Shown in pieces: positions 37,373 through 48,926 of a stretch of DNA of 64,000 nt. The stretch spans positions 29,333,800-29,397,799 of the forward strand of contig OY726560.1 in assembly GCA_963383645.1 (NCBI GenBank), read 5' to 3'. How positions within the stretch are numbered: the first letter of the stretch is position 1; every line of letters starts with the position of its first letter. The position numbers were made by a program, and so were the translations under genes. This stretch comes from Muscardinus avellanarius. Taxonomy: Eukaryota; Chordata; Mammalia; Rodentia; Gliridae. Under the pieces are notes generated by a model. That model saw only the letters and a list, made by a program, of their open reading frames with translations. It was not told where the DNA came from and ran no database searches.

Positions 37373-37854
37373 AGAAAGAAAATAAGGGTAAACTATTACT
37401 TATTTTACTATAAGTCTATTATAAACTTCCCCATGCTACGTAGGTAATTTTTCTTTGCTGTTATAATAATTTCATGTGGGTTTAAAATGTTTTGGGTTAC
37501 TTAAATGACCAACTGTGAAACTGTAAATATGAAAACTAAGAATGATGCAGTGAAAACTGTAAACTGTATCTATTCCCCAGTTGTGCAGTTTATGATACCA
37601 TCCCCAGTTGTAAGAGAGGCAAGAGCTAGTAAAAATCAGTAGTATTTATTCTTGGGAGTTAAATGACTAGAAGAGATTCATTCATTTTGGCACTACAGAG
37701 AGGAGAAAAAATTGAGACTACCATAAATTTTTGGAACCTTAACTGACCAACATATTTTAGCTGTTGTGTAGAACAGAGTCTAAAGTGGTATCTGATGTGT
37801 CCCTTCTCCTCATATTTCATATTCCCTCGAAAATTCCCTTTTTGCCTGTGCAAT
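37373..37854. other. Non-coding stretch, no gene seen
   Basis: Nothing recognised. Confidence 0.5.
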
Positions 37855-38076
37855 TATTTTTTTTTAATTTTTGGTGGTACTGGGGATGGAACCCAGGGGC
37901 ATTGTACCTAAGAGCTATACCCCAGTTTTCCTTTTTATTCTTTATTTTGAAACAGGGTCTCACCGAGTTGCCAAGGGCCTCACTAAGTAGCGGATGCTGT
38001 TTGTGAACCACAATTCTTCTGCCTCAGCCTCCCAAATGCTGGTATTACAAGCATGTGCCACCCCCCCCCCCAGCTT
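37855..38076 (-). mobile_element. B1-dID SINE, long form, antisense
   Basis: T-run, GGTGGTACTGGGGATGGAACC, CTCACCGAGTTGCCAAGGGCC and a reversed B1 head containing a C10-11 run. TTGCCTGTG flanks both ends as a short duplication. Confidence 0.93.
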
Positions 38077-38089
38077 GCCTGTGTTTTCT

Positions 38090-38560
38090 TAAACCACCAT
38101 AGCCCAGTGGTGATGGAATGCCATGCCCATGATTACACTAAATGATATTCTACCTCTGCCTTTTCTGGCAGATTCTGTTTTTTGCAAGCTTTCTGGAAGC
38201 TACTTGCTTTATTGTGAATTGGCTTGTGGGGAGACCCATGTGCCAAGGAACTAAGAACAGTATCTGGCCAAAGCAGAAAAGTTACTACTGAAACCCTTGG
38301 TCCAACAGCCAGGAAGGAAATGAATCCCTCCAAGACCATGCACAAGAGCAAGCTGGAACCAGATTCTTCCCCAGTCTTTAGAGTTTCATAGCTGTGGCCA
38401 AAGGCCGGTTAGAGCCTCATGAGATACCTAGGACAAAGAATCCAGTTAGACCATGCTAAAAGTCCCCAAAAAAGTTTTGTAAATGTTTATTAAAAATATA
38501 TTTGTTTTTGGGAAGTAAGGTGGTGAAAGATTGTTTCAAGGCAACAAAAAATGAATACAG
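38090..38560 (+). mobile_element. LTR of MaLR/MLT1 type (tentative)
   Basis: GGCTTGTGGGGAGACCCATGTG, GGTCCAACAGCCAGGAAGG, AAGCTGGAACCAGATTCTTCCCC and GAATCCAGTTAGACCATGC follow the order of a common mammalian MLT-type LTR, ending in AAATGTTTATTAAAA and a GGCAACAAAAAATGAATACAGA terminus. Family name uncertain. Confidence 0.5.
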
Positions 38561-40267
38561 ATACATATTATCAGTAGCTTCAAGCAAAGCCATTTATATA
38601 TGTCCTCTCATTTAGCTAAAGAAATAAGGAAATAAAAGAAGCCAAATGATGAGAGAGGGAGAAAATGTTTCCAGAGGTATTTAGTTAGGGTTAGTAATGT
38701 TTAAATCTTTCTAGTATGCCTTATTTTAATTTAAAGTTTATTCTCATGTTGATGAAATTACTTGATTTTAATTTTTGGGTTAAGACCCAGGACTTAAAGA
38801 AAGACATGAGACTGTTAGCTTGAATTTCCTTTAAATAATTTTTCAGCTTTGAGATACAACATAAATATTTCCCCTAACCTATTGCCAACAGTCTTTTTTT
38901 TTCTTTTGTGGTTTGTCATAAAACATAGTTTTAGAGTTTTTAAATATTTGTGAATATAAAACCTGAAGTATTTATCAAAGGGTTTTCTCTTTTGTTCTAT
39001 TTGTTATGATTTGGAAGTTTCCCTTATAATGAGAATTTTTGTTTATTTATTCAGAATAGAACTTTAAGTGGTTTGCAAATAGCACCGCGTCCTAGAAATG
39101 GCAAATACAAAGAATAACTTATCTGAAAGAGAGGCAGAGTATTTAGACTTGTTCAGGTATAATCAAAGAGAAGGTGCGTCTTCTGTCTAGTGCCAGGAAA
39201 GTAAAAAAAAAAAAAAAATCTATTATTTGGTGAATAAGAGATACAGAGTTTGATACAATGCAATCACAGTAAAATTGTTTCAGAGATGGTGTTGAGAAGT
39301 AATGGATTTTGGAACAATGTAATCATAGAAAAGGGAATTTCAGTTCCCGGGACATAAAGTAAATTTATGAATAGCCTTACCTATTTTGTTAAAATTAAAA
39401 TTTTTAAGTCAAATTAAAGATCTCTATATAAACAGTTATTTTATTTATCCTCAACAAATTGCTGTAGAGCAATTATGGTGAGCATAATTCCATAACTTTG
39501 ACATTGAAATCATAGGTGTTTAGCTTTCTGATTTAATTTTATAATAGAGTCTGTGAATCTCATTCTGCCACTGGCAATGGATTTTATGTTTGGGACATAA
39601 ATTTGGGATAGTGAAACAATTGGTAAGAAATATATATTGGTAAGAAATGCTTATTTTTATATAATATAAATCTTCATTTTATATATTTCTTTTCTATTTT
39701 CAGATACTGTTTTTAAAAGAATTTGAATTTGTATTTTAAACATATTTAAGTTTAATAATTTTCATCTTTAAATCACTTAATTTTCTATAGTCAAAGATTT
39801 AGCATAATTATTTCTAACATTTATTGAATTATGTCTGTGATTAATTTGCATATATTGTGTGTTTAGAAACTTCAAACATGTCAACTTTAGTCTGAATAAC
39901 TTGGGGAAATCATAAGCTTTGTTGAGATATTTTTCTTTCTGTGATACTAAATTAGTCCAAATTAAACTGTCAAGATAGGAGACTTTAGGACATTTACCTG
40001 TGTGCTATAAATGTTGCTTTTATTATCTTATATCTTTCAAGTTATTTGATAATAAAAGATAATTATTAAAATATGTATGAACTAAGATAATCTATTTATA
40101 TTTTATAAATTCTATGTCAGTGCAAATTAATATCAACTTATTTCAATTTAGTATCAGTAGATCAGGACTTCTCAATGTGGAAAAAAATGTTGAATTGTGG
40201 TAATTAGAAAATATGATAAAATTTACTATGACACATCAGAATTTTTGAAACTTACTACTATTATCAT
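38561..40267. other. AT-rich non-coding stretch, no gene seen
   Basis: No repeat or exon recognised; an A16 run lies at about 39204-39219. Confidence 0.5.
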
Positions 40268-40468
40268 TTTGCACTGGATAATTCTTTGGTTGTGAGGGCT
40301 GTCCAATGTACTGTAGGGTCTTTAGCAGAATCCCTAGTTTCTGACCTTAAGATGTCAATAACACTGACAACGTTCAGTTGTGACAATCAAAAATTGCTCC
40401 AGACATTACTAAATATTCCCTGGAGGAAAATGCGGCAGAGGTATCCCTACATGAGGACCTCTGCAAAA
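40268..40468 (-). mobile_element. MER5 (hAT-Charlie non-autonomous DNA transposon)
   Basis: GATAATTCTTTGGTTGTGAGGGCTGTCC, GTAGGGTCTTTAGCAGAATCCCTAG, GTTGTGACAATCAAAAATTGCTCCAGACATT and CCCTGGAGGAAAAT are reversed MER5 landmarks. The termini are eroded. Confidence 0.85.
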
Positions 40469-40832
40469 CAACAACAACAACAAAAATTTTATGCTGTTAA
40501 AAGTATTTTACTTTTATAGTGTATAAATTAAAATTATATACTTATATTTGCACAAATATTTAAACAGGTTTGTATTTTTATACCTTGTGTATTTTTATAC
40601 TTTGTTATAGAAAAAAGTCAGTACAGTCTGTGATTCTATTCTGATTGTGATGGAAATTAGTTCTCTTGGCTAGACAATATAAAAATGATGTATATTGATA
40701 TTTGTCTAGCCACAGTACTATGTAAATTGTCAAATATCTGAAAGAGGCTATAAATATGTATATAAAATCTCTAAGGTTTTCTTCTATTTTTATGAAAAAC
40801 TGTATTTTATATAAGAATAAAACATTGCTTTA
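40469..40832. other. AT-rich spacer, no gene seen
   Basis: A CAA repeat at about 40469-40484; otherwise nothing recognised. Confidence 0.5.
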
Positions 40833-41055
40833 GCCGGGCATGGTGGAGCACTCTGGTAATCCTCACGCTTGGGAGGCGGAGACAGGAGGATCGCACAGGT
40901 TTGAAGCCAGCCGCGCTGGCTTAAGAGACCCTGTTTCCAAATTTAAAAAGTATAAAAATGGGTCTGGGAGTGTAGACCGGAAGTAGAAGGGTGTCTAAGA
41001 ACCCCAGTACCACCAAAAACAAAAACAACACAACACAACAAAACAAAACAAAACT
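40833..41055 (+). mobile_element. B1-dID SINE, short form, with TSD-like flanks
   Basis: GCCGGGCATGGTGGAGCAC head, GCCAGCCGCGCTGGCTTAAGAGACCC (short form, palindromic) and ID half GTCTGGGAGTGTAGACC, then a (CAAAA)n tail. The flanks AACATTGCTTTA and AAACTTGCTTTA match with a small change. Confidence 0.93.
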
Positions 41056-41173
41056 TGCTTTACCTGAAGTATTTGTGAGATAGGGCTGTGAAAAAAATAA
41101 TAGCTTCATGCTAAATGTTATTGAATTATTATAGGATCTTTGACCTGAGATATATACTTTGCTTTGGTTGCAT

Positions 41174-41175
<2 letters not shown>

Positions 41176-41218
<43 letters not shown>

Positions 41219-41230
41219 AACACACACATA
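41176..41230 (+). repeat. (CA)n microsatellite
   Basis: CA run with a few CATA interruptions at its end. Confidence 0.97.
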
Positions 41231-43764
41231 CAACATGCACATATATGTATTGTATATGTATGTGTATTGCCCATCTATTTGAAATGTGAACATCAGTGAA
41301 AATAATGATCTTATTTGTGAGAACTAAAAAAATAAGAACTAACTAGTAGCTAACTTGTTTCAAATTGTGAAACTATTTTTGGTCAGAAAAAAAGTTTTAT
41401 TTGCCTCTGAACAATTAGTTAGCTTGCATAGAAGGTCAACACAATTATCAGTGGCCTCTGGGAGAAACCATGTGTGACCACCACTTGAGAACTCCTTGTT
41501 TATCACAAGGAGCCGTAAAAATTGAGTCTTATCTACTTGGCCACCTAAAAGGGTGAGCTAGAATTTTCTGTATTGGTAATATCTTAGTATGATTGCTTTT
41601 TTCATACTAATGATCATTCTACTTTGGTGCTTATTCATTTTTAACTTTTTGTTGTTGTTATCTTTGTGGAGAGAGTTCTTTGGTTGGGAGAAGATTTTGT
41701 TTTCAATCACACACACATGAACACACACAGAAAGAGACAGAGAATTAACAAACAAGAGCTGAACTGATGCTATACTAAAGACATTTTAGTTTTTGTTTCA
41801 TCTGCACTTTATTTTACCTGAAAAAAACAGAAAAAAACATAAGTTAGACTTCTTGCATTAAAACAATAATGTTACTGAGGCACAAGTGATTATATTCTCT
41901 GGTTAGGTGAACCCTGCAACAGAGAAACATATTAAAAGACTCAGTTTGCTGAAAAGGACTTTGATCCTACTGCTGCTGTAGTTTCAAATAAGATGTATTG
42001 GGAAAAGAAATCCCTGGCACATATACCCTGGAGAGTAACTCTCCTACTGAATCCTCTGCCACCTCTGCTTATCTGCTAAATAAATTCAGAAATAAAGCTA
42101 TAAAAATAGTGCCATTTGGTCTGGAAACAGTAAGTTAAAAAGTAGAACTTTGCTGATGTCAAATCCCTTTAGGCAAATTACCTTACCAATATATTTTCCC
42201 TTCTTTCTGCTCGTATCCTGCCCTTCCTTTCTTGAATGTGTCTTGCCTTTTTGCCTATTAAAAGGCCTGGGATTTGTATGTTTATTAACTTCATTGATGC
42301 ATGTTGCAATTTAACATCTAGCCAGTTTCTTGGAGGCTATTTCCTGTTGGTGTGTAACAAAGGATTAATGAATTTATTTCCATCAAGATAGAAAACTATG
42401 ACGCAAGTGATTTTGATATCGTCTTACAGAATAGATAGATATCCAGCGGGCTGGTCCCTGACTTCTTTTTTCTTTCCTGCTTCTTATTCTTCAGTACAGT
42501 ATTAACTGAAACATTGATTTAACTAGATATTTTCAGCCATTTTTATTAACAATATAAAATACTATTTGTAATATATTCCTGTATATATACTGGAATAAAA
42601 ATACAATAAAATTCTGTTGTAAAGATCATTTCTGTATTTGTCAGCAATTTTGTACGGAGTTTTATATTCACCTATGGTCATCTTCAGGACATTTTTTTTC
42701 CTCACACCATAATCAATGGAAGCAGTAACTGTGCACATTGGTTGTTGTCAAAGTAAATAAACAAAATTGGTGTTCGTATGGTTATGACTTGTTTCTATCC
42801 ATATAATGTTCCTGTAGCATCTCAAACACTAACATGTCCCAGAAAAATGAGTTCCTGCCAAGTTTTCAGGGAATATATGTAAGTCTCTTATATTTGCAAT
42901 TTCTGAGATTTTTAATATATTTTCTAACTTGAAATAAAAACAGGTATACTCTAATATTGCATTTTGAGATTATTAAAGGTATTTACTTTATATCATATGG
43001 TAAGTCTTCATATTACTTTGATAAAATGCAATTTAAGGGCCTTATGAGCAGATCACCACAAAACAAATAAAATTACTCTCAATTAATTTGGGCTTCCTGT
43101 GCTGACCCTGATACCATAACTTGTTTTGATTGTTACTCTTATTCTCAAATTATTCACTCTTAAACCTCTTTAAATAAAAGTCTTCTTTCAAATAATTGCC
43201 AACACCTCCTCAACCCCAAATGTTATAATTTAATTGAGAGTGGTTAATTTTTCCTATCCAACATTGATTTAGATTTAAAAACTACAACTTATAAATTTTA
43301 AACAAAAATATGACTAATCTGCACAACTTGGTTAGGTAGCCTGTCTTCCACTGAGCCCAGATTGCCTTTTTGTCTCTTGCTGAGAAGGAGAAGCTTTATT
43401 CACAATGGTTCAATTCCAAGTCATGAAGTAACTGGAAAATGCTGTCTTCCTTCATTTCACCATCATTAAGACTTTGAGAACATTTTTATTTAAAAAAATT
43501 AAATATGGGCAAAATACTTCTTGAGATGAATTAATGATTGGACAAATATTCATTCTTTATTTACAGTTTACAAAATTACTGGATTGGTAACCATTTTGTT
43601 GTTGTTGATGTTGTTTGCATGGGTCATTTGGGGGCTGTCTCTGAGTAACTTTCATTTTACTGAATTTAAGAAAAAATAATCTTTTTGAAGTAGTACAGTT
43701 AAAAATCGGTCCATTTCACTGTATATAAATTTGACTCAGTGGGGTTTACTTAAAATAAAAAAGA
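41231..43764. other. Non-coding stretch, no gene seen
   Basis: About 2.5 kb without a recognisable repeat or exon. Confidence 0.5.
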
Positions 43765-44060
43765 GTAAACTGTCTACTCATGCAGCAATATGGATGAATC
43801 TCAGAAATATATATTTAGTAAAATGAAAGAGAAAAACAAATTCTAAATGTGATTGAAGGACAGAAAAAACAATTTAGAGATATGACAATCAGAAAAGATA
43901 TTGCTGAATAGTTAGAAATTTGCTGAAATGAGACGCACACTGTCTAGGATAGAGGAATTATCTCTATTTTTATGCTTATGTTGATTACATTGGTCCATAT
44001 GCTTGTCAAAACTAAATTGTGTATTTACTATCTGTATATCTTACCTTGACTTTAAAAATA
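43765..44060 (+). mobile_element. Ancient L1M 3' fragment
   Basis: ACTCATGCAGCAATATGGATGAATCTCAG..AAAATGAAAGAG and a decayed 3' UTR ending AACTAAATTGTGTATTTA. The sense L1M pattern is clear in the first 80 bases, weaker after. Confidence 0.65.
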
Positions 44061-44998
44061 GTAGATACAATTTAAGAAATAATATTAATTTGATCTTATT
44101 ATGTCTGTCACCCAGATAAACAAATAGGGCATTGTAGGGTCCTTGCAAGTCCCTTTGATGTTTCTGCTTAACTGTATTTCCCTCCTTGGACTCATGGATT
44201 CCTTGGACTTTTGATGTCCTGTTGAGAAGCCATGATCTCGGCCAGTGTTAGCTGCATGGAGCCTAAACTTCCTGGGTGATTCTTTTATCCTTTGAGTGTG
44301 AGACCAGCCCTCTAGCTCCTCCAGCATCCTACACAGCCAAGCCTCAGTGCTGTAGTGGAATCACCCTATGACTTTCACAATGACAAAATAAAATTATGAT
44401 CTCAAGATATGAATTTTCAAACTCAGTTTGTGACAGTTAATGTCATACTTACAGAAGCAAAAAGGGACCTATTGAACATATACTCCGAACATTTCTTTTT
44501 CAGAGATGCAATTTCAGTCAAACTGCCAGATTCATAGTGAGACACATTTAAACTCAGAGCCAGAAGCACCAGTTCTAAAATAACTTTAACCATTCTGTTA
44601 TATTTGTGCAATTTGTGGTGGTATTACAGTAAGTGGTTTCCTGATTGCAACTTTGAAGACCCCAATGTCTGGCTTTTGAGACCAAAATGAGAAATAACTC
44701 ATATAGGTTTGTTAAAATTTAAGTAATATTTTTAGTAATAATTTTACCATGTAAATGTATCCCATAATATGATGCTGTGTACCTTAAATATATGCAATAC
44801 AATTTATTTGAAAATATAATCAGTGGACTGCTTTATTGGAATCATTAGGAGATAACCCAATTTGTGTCCCATCAGACTCATGTGTAAACATGGATCTTCA
44901 TACTTGAAATAAATATATATCACTTGACACTGAAAGCTTTAAAATAATATTATTCCTTCTAATTGCTAGTTAAAAAAAAAGTAAGCATAGAGAGCAAG
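44061..44998. other. Unique DNA with a higher-GC patch (44099-44340)
   Basis: The patch is less AT-rich than its surroundings and holds an 80-codon minus-strand frame (44085-44327). I recognise neither the DNA nor the protein. It may be an old LTR or LTR-internal piece. Confidence 0.4.
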
Positions 44999-45212
44999 CG
45001 GTCACCTATTATAGTGTTCATGAAGGAGGCTGAGACAGGAAGATAGCAGTTTGAGGAGAGCCTCAGATACTAAGTGAGGTCCTTTGCAACTTAGTGACAT
45101 CCTGTTTCTAAATAAGGAATACAAAATAGAGATGGGGGTGTAGCTTGGAGGTAGACTGCCCCTGGGTTTTATACCCAGTACTGGGAAAAAAAAAAAAAAA
45201 AAAAAAAAAACT
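44999..45212 (+). mobile_element. B1-dID SINE, 5'-eroded
   Basis: The B1 head is decayed. GAAGGAGGCTGAGACAGGAAGAT, ACTTAGTGACATCCTG, the ID half GATGGGGGTGTAGCTTGG and a pure A tail of about 25 remain. Confidence 0.85.
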
Positions 45213-45845
45213 GGAAGATTCTTTTTAGTGCAAAAGAAAAATTGACTATTTGTTGCACAGAATGCACGAGCTTACTTATCAAGCACCACAATACTGGATA
45301 AAGAATCTTTACTTTTCCCAGTAGATGTTCCTGTGAGGATCTAAGATGACCGTGTCTGCCCAGGTATGCTTCCCAAATTTATCAATGAAGTAAGTCATTT
45401 AACTTTCCCAGCATAGAAATGAATCTTTTTTTTTCTACCCAATTAGTATCATCTGTCCTTCACTGGGAGGAAACATTTAAGAGTGGTTGTAATTTCTCTC
45501 TAGTAACAGTTTTCAGGTTATAGTATCAGAGAGTGAAGTGTGGTAGCTCCTCTATGACAGAAAGGATGTCTAGTACACTAAGTTCGGTTCTTCCAGATGA
45601 GTAGGACTATTTGCTAAAGTTAAAAATCTCTAAAAGTGTCTAAATTTTCTGTTTTACTTTTCTGGAGAAAATAAGTAGAAGTAGCATTACTTTTATGACT
45701 ACTAAATTTTCAATAATAATATATCCCTTTTTATCATTATAAATTTCACTATACGGACCAATTTTCAGAAAAAGAAAGAAAATCATTTGGATCATGTTTA
45801 GGTCAAGAAAGTAACAGATTTATTTTTTCTGTCTCAAAGAAATTT
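45213..45845. other. Non-coding stretch, no gene seen
   Basis: Nothing recognised. Confidence 0.5.
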
Positions 45846-45849
45846 CTTG

Positions 45850-46440
45850 TTTTTAAATATTTTATCGATCTCTCATCATAATGTAGTTTACAGTGATACT
45901 GATATACACGCACACAGTAATTGGTGGGCTCTCCCTTGGCCTCCTCCTCACTTTCCTGGCCTCCCCCATATGGAATATTGAGGTTGACACCAATATTCTC
46001 ACATATGTAATGTCATTGGAAGTGTTTCTTTCATTGATATTCTATTTCACCACTCCAGCCACCTTTCCCTAGAACACTTCTGGCTCCACTGGAATTTCTC
46101 CTTTATATAAAGTTCTTCTTATATCCCAATTACTCTCTAGCTTCCTCATATGAAAGAAAACATAGCTCTTTACTTTCTGTGACTAACTAATCTCACTTAA
46201 CATAATGATTCTGGATCCAGCCATTTCCCTGCAAATGGCATGTTCTTCTTCTTCTTTATTGCTGAGTAGAATTCCATTGTGTGTATATCCCATAGTTTTG
46301 TTACCTCTTCATCTGTTGATATGACACCTAGGCTGGTTCCATAATTTGGCTATTGTGAATTGCGCTGCTATATGGTGGATCCATTGCCAAATTTCTGAGT
46401 AATCTCCATACTGATTTCCATAGCAGCTGCACTAATTTTC
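45850..46440 (-). mobile_element. L1 3' end, antisense, old
   Basis: Reversed 3' UTR (CTCCCTTGGCCTCCTCCTCACTTTCC), then ORF2 end landmarks ACTTAACATAATGATTCTGGATCC, TAGAATTCCATTGTGTGTATATCC and TTGTGAATTGCGCTGCTAT. Confidence 0.82.
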
Positions 46441-46603
46441 AGTCCTTATGTCTGTCCTCTGTAATCCCTCTAGTGTTTTTTAGTAATTCGTCTCCAGAAT
46501 TTTACTTGCTCAATTCCTATTTTGGATAACATCACAGATGCATACTCCTTACCTTGGTATTCTCAAGTAAATTTCAGTAAAAATCTTTGCTCAGCAACCG
46601 TTA

Positions 46604-46617
46604 AAAATATATGTTTT
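46604..46617 (+). repeat. Target-site duplication of the L1-derived insertion, left
   Basis: AAAATATATGTTTT, identical to 49734-49747. A SINE later inserted beside it, creating a further near-copy at 46904-46920. Confidence 0.75.
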
Positions 46618-46900
46618 TTTGTCATTTGTTTGTTTTTCTTTTGCAGTACTGGGGAAGAAACCCAGGGACATTATACCTCTCTGAGCTACAACCTCAGCCC
46701 TATTTTTCATTCTTTGTTTTAAAACAAGATATCACTAAGTTGCAGAGGGCCTCACTAAGTAGCTGAGGCTGTCATCAAAACTGCAATCCTCCTGTTTCAG
46801 CCTCCCAAGTACTAAGTAGCTGAGGCTGCCCTTAAAAGTGCTATCTTTCTGTCTCAGCCTCTCAAGTATGGAGATCACAATCCCGTGCCACCACACCCAG
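46618..46900 (-). mobile_element. B1-dID SINE, antisense, with internal duplication
   Basis: Reversed ID half GCAGTACTGGGGAAGAAACCC and long-form B1. The segment AAGTAGCTGAGGCTG..CCTCAAGT/CCCAAGT occurs twice (about 46756-46812 and 46813-46870). Duplication AAATATATG[G]TTTTTTT at 46605-46620 and 46904-46920. It landed in the L1 element's own target repeat and poly(T) junction. Confidence 0.88.
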
Positions 46901-47289
46901 CATAAATATATGGTTTTTTTTTCTCTTTTTATTTTTTATTTTTTATTATTTTGCTTTAATTTTTTTTATTGGTGCACTGTATTCATACATCATAGTAGGA
47001 TACATACTTTTGTAGACATACATGAACACTTTGCCCAGTCAGCCCCCACCCAATCCCCACCCCATTCTATCCCTATCCCTCCCTCCCATGCTTGGCTTAG
47101 TAGTTGACATCTAGTATTATGGCAATTTATCTAAAATTAAAAATGATAATCTCACATAACAGTTTCATTTATCTGATACCAAGCTTTTGATGACTTAAAG
47201 ATAACATTTCAATATTTCTTTTTGCTTTCTTTCTTACCAGAGAATATTTTTTTCTATTTTTTAGGTGAAACTATCATATATTTATATAT

Positions 47290-47990
47290 TTATTTTTCAG
47301 AAAAAAATCTATCCTAATGTGGAATATGGACTCTAGGTACCCAAAACGATCTTGAAAAAGAACAAAGCTAGAAGATATATATTTTCTGATTTCAAACCAT
47401 ATAAAGCGACAATAATTGAAACAGTGTAGTACTATTCTAAAGGTAGATATATAAACCATTGGAGTTAAATAAAAGCCTAGAGCTAAATTCTTCCCTATAT
47501 TGTCAAGTATTTTTGAAAAGGTTTCCACGAACATTTGGTGGTGGAAATATTAATCTTTTAACTAAATATTGTTAAAAAATAAAAATTACATGAAAAAGAA
47601 TAAAATTGGACCCTTACCTAATCCCATATACAAATATTAACTCAAAATAGATAATAGACCTAAATATAAATCTTAAGACTATAAACTTTTAGGAGAAAAT
47701 CTGGGTCATAAAACCTCACAACATTGAAATTGGCAGTGATTTCTTGGTTATGATTTCAATGGCACAGGCAACAGAGGAGTATACAAACTCCCTAAAAAAT
47801 AAAAAAAATATTGTATATCCAAAGACAATGTAAACAGAGTTAACAGTTACTAATAGAATGGGATAAAATATTTCCAATTGCTATATCTGAAGGTATATTA
47901 ATATTCCAACTAGAAATCCTAAAAATTAACAACAATAAAGGCAAACAATACCCTTAGGAGATAGGTAAAAGACTAACATAAATAATGAAT
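47290..47990 (+). mobile_element. Decayed L1 ORF2 C-terminal fragment, opposite orientation
   Basis: GATCTTGAAAAAGAACAAAGC, AACTCAAAATAGATAATAGACC and ACTTTTAGGAGAAAATCTGGG are plus-strand ORF2 landmarks, frame-broken. It is more decayed than the adjoining ORF1, so it probably has a separate origin. Confidence 0.8.
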
Positions 47991-48041
47991 CTCCACAGAT
48001 AACCAATCTTAGTTGTCTGTTGGATGGAAAATCTTGTTTCT

Positions 48042-48926
48042 CTAGTTCTGGAGTGTGTTACCTATTTCTTCTTTGTAGTTAGTCTCTTTGAGTATTTTCT
48101 CTAGTGCTGGTTTTGAAGACATAAATTCCTTCAGTTTCTGTTTGTCATGGAAGCTTCTTATTTCTCCATCTAATTTGATAGAAAGTTTTGCTGGGTAGGA
48201 AATTTTTGGCTGGAAGTTGTTTTCTTTCAGAGTTTGGAATATGTTACTCCAAGCCCTTCTGGCTCTCATAACTTGGTTTGGGAAGTCTGGAGTGATTCTA
48301 ATTGGTTTACCTCTGAATGTCACTTGACCCTTTGCTTTTGTTGCCTTTAAGATTCTCTGCTTGGCTTCCGCATTGGTCATTTTGACGATTATGTGGCGTG
48401 GGGATCCTCTTCTCCGATCCTGTCTAAAGGGAGTTCTATAAGTTTCCTGAACCTGTGTATCGACCTCTTGCTCTATGTCTGGAAAATTTTCTGCTATTAC
48501 TTCCTTGAAGAGATTGTTGATCCCTCTGGTTTCACTTTCTTTTCCCTCCTCTATTCCAATTATTCTTAGGTTAGCTCTCTTAAAATGGGCCCATATTTCT
48601 TCAATATCAGATTCCTGCTGTCGGATATTTTTTTCTAGATTAGAAACTATGCGTTCATTTTTGGATTGCTCATCTTCTAAGAGCGAGATTCTGTTCTCCA
48701 TGTGGTCTAATCGGTTGTTTGTGCTTTGAATTGAGGCCTTTACTTCATTAATTGCATCCTTTATCTCTTTTTGGTTCTCTCTGAGTTCTTTTCGAAGCAC
48801 CTCTATTATTTCTACAGTTATTTTCCTGATTTGATCTTCTAGAAATCTCTGATTTTCTGTATTATCGGGTTCTGATGTTGTGGGGTTGTGGGCATTTATT
48901 GCTCCAGTATTATTCCTCTTTCCCAT
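48042..48926 (-). CDS. L1 ORF1 protein (ORF1p), intact
   Basis: Encodes the L1 RNA-binding, nucleic-acid chaperone protein that trimerises on L1 RNA in the cytoplasm to form the retrotransposition particle. I choose the ATG at 48926 because it gives the family-typical MGKR start; the frame extends 25 codons further upstream only from a GTG. The product is 294 residues, slightly shorter than the human protein (338). Residues about 27-115 are a heptad-rich coiled coil. About 118-187 form the RRM, beginning NLRIIGIEEG and ending around PRHIIVKM. About 190-281 form the C-terminal domain, with GKPIRITPDF, a basic RARRAW stretch and NFQPKISYPAKLS. No stop or frameshift interrupts it, which implies a fairly young insertion or recent selection in its source. 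No ORF2 partner is encoded, so it would depend on one in trans. Confidence 0.92.
   Translation of the reverse strand: MGKRNNTGAINAHNPTTSEPDNTENQRFLEDQIRKITVEIIEVLRKELRENQKEIKDAINEVKASIQSTNNRLDHMENRISLLEDEQSKNERIVSNLEKNIRQQESDIEEIWAHFKRANLRIIGIEEGKESETRGINNLFKEVIAENFPDIEQEVDTQVQETYRTPFRQDRRRGSPRHIIVKMTNAEAKQRILKATKAKGQVTFRGKPIRITPDFPNQVMRARRAWSNIFQTLKENNFQPKISYPAKLSIKLDGEIRSFHDKQKLKEFMSSKPALEKILKETNYKEEIGNTLQN

Noticed and set aside
48475..48729. Plus-strand frame opposite L1 ORF1
   Set aside because: Antisense shadow of the intact ORF1.
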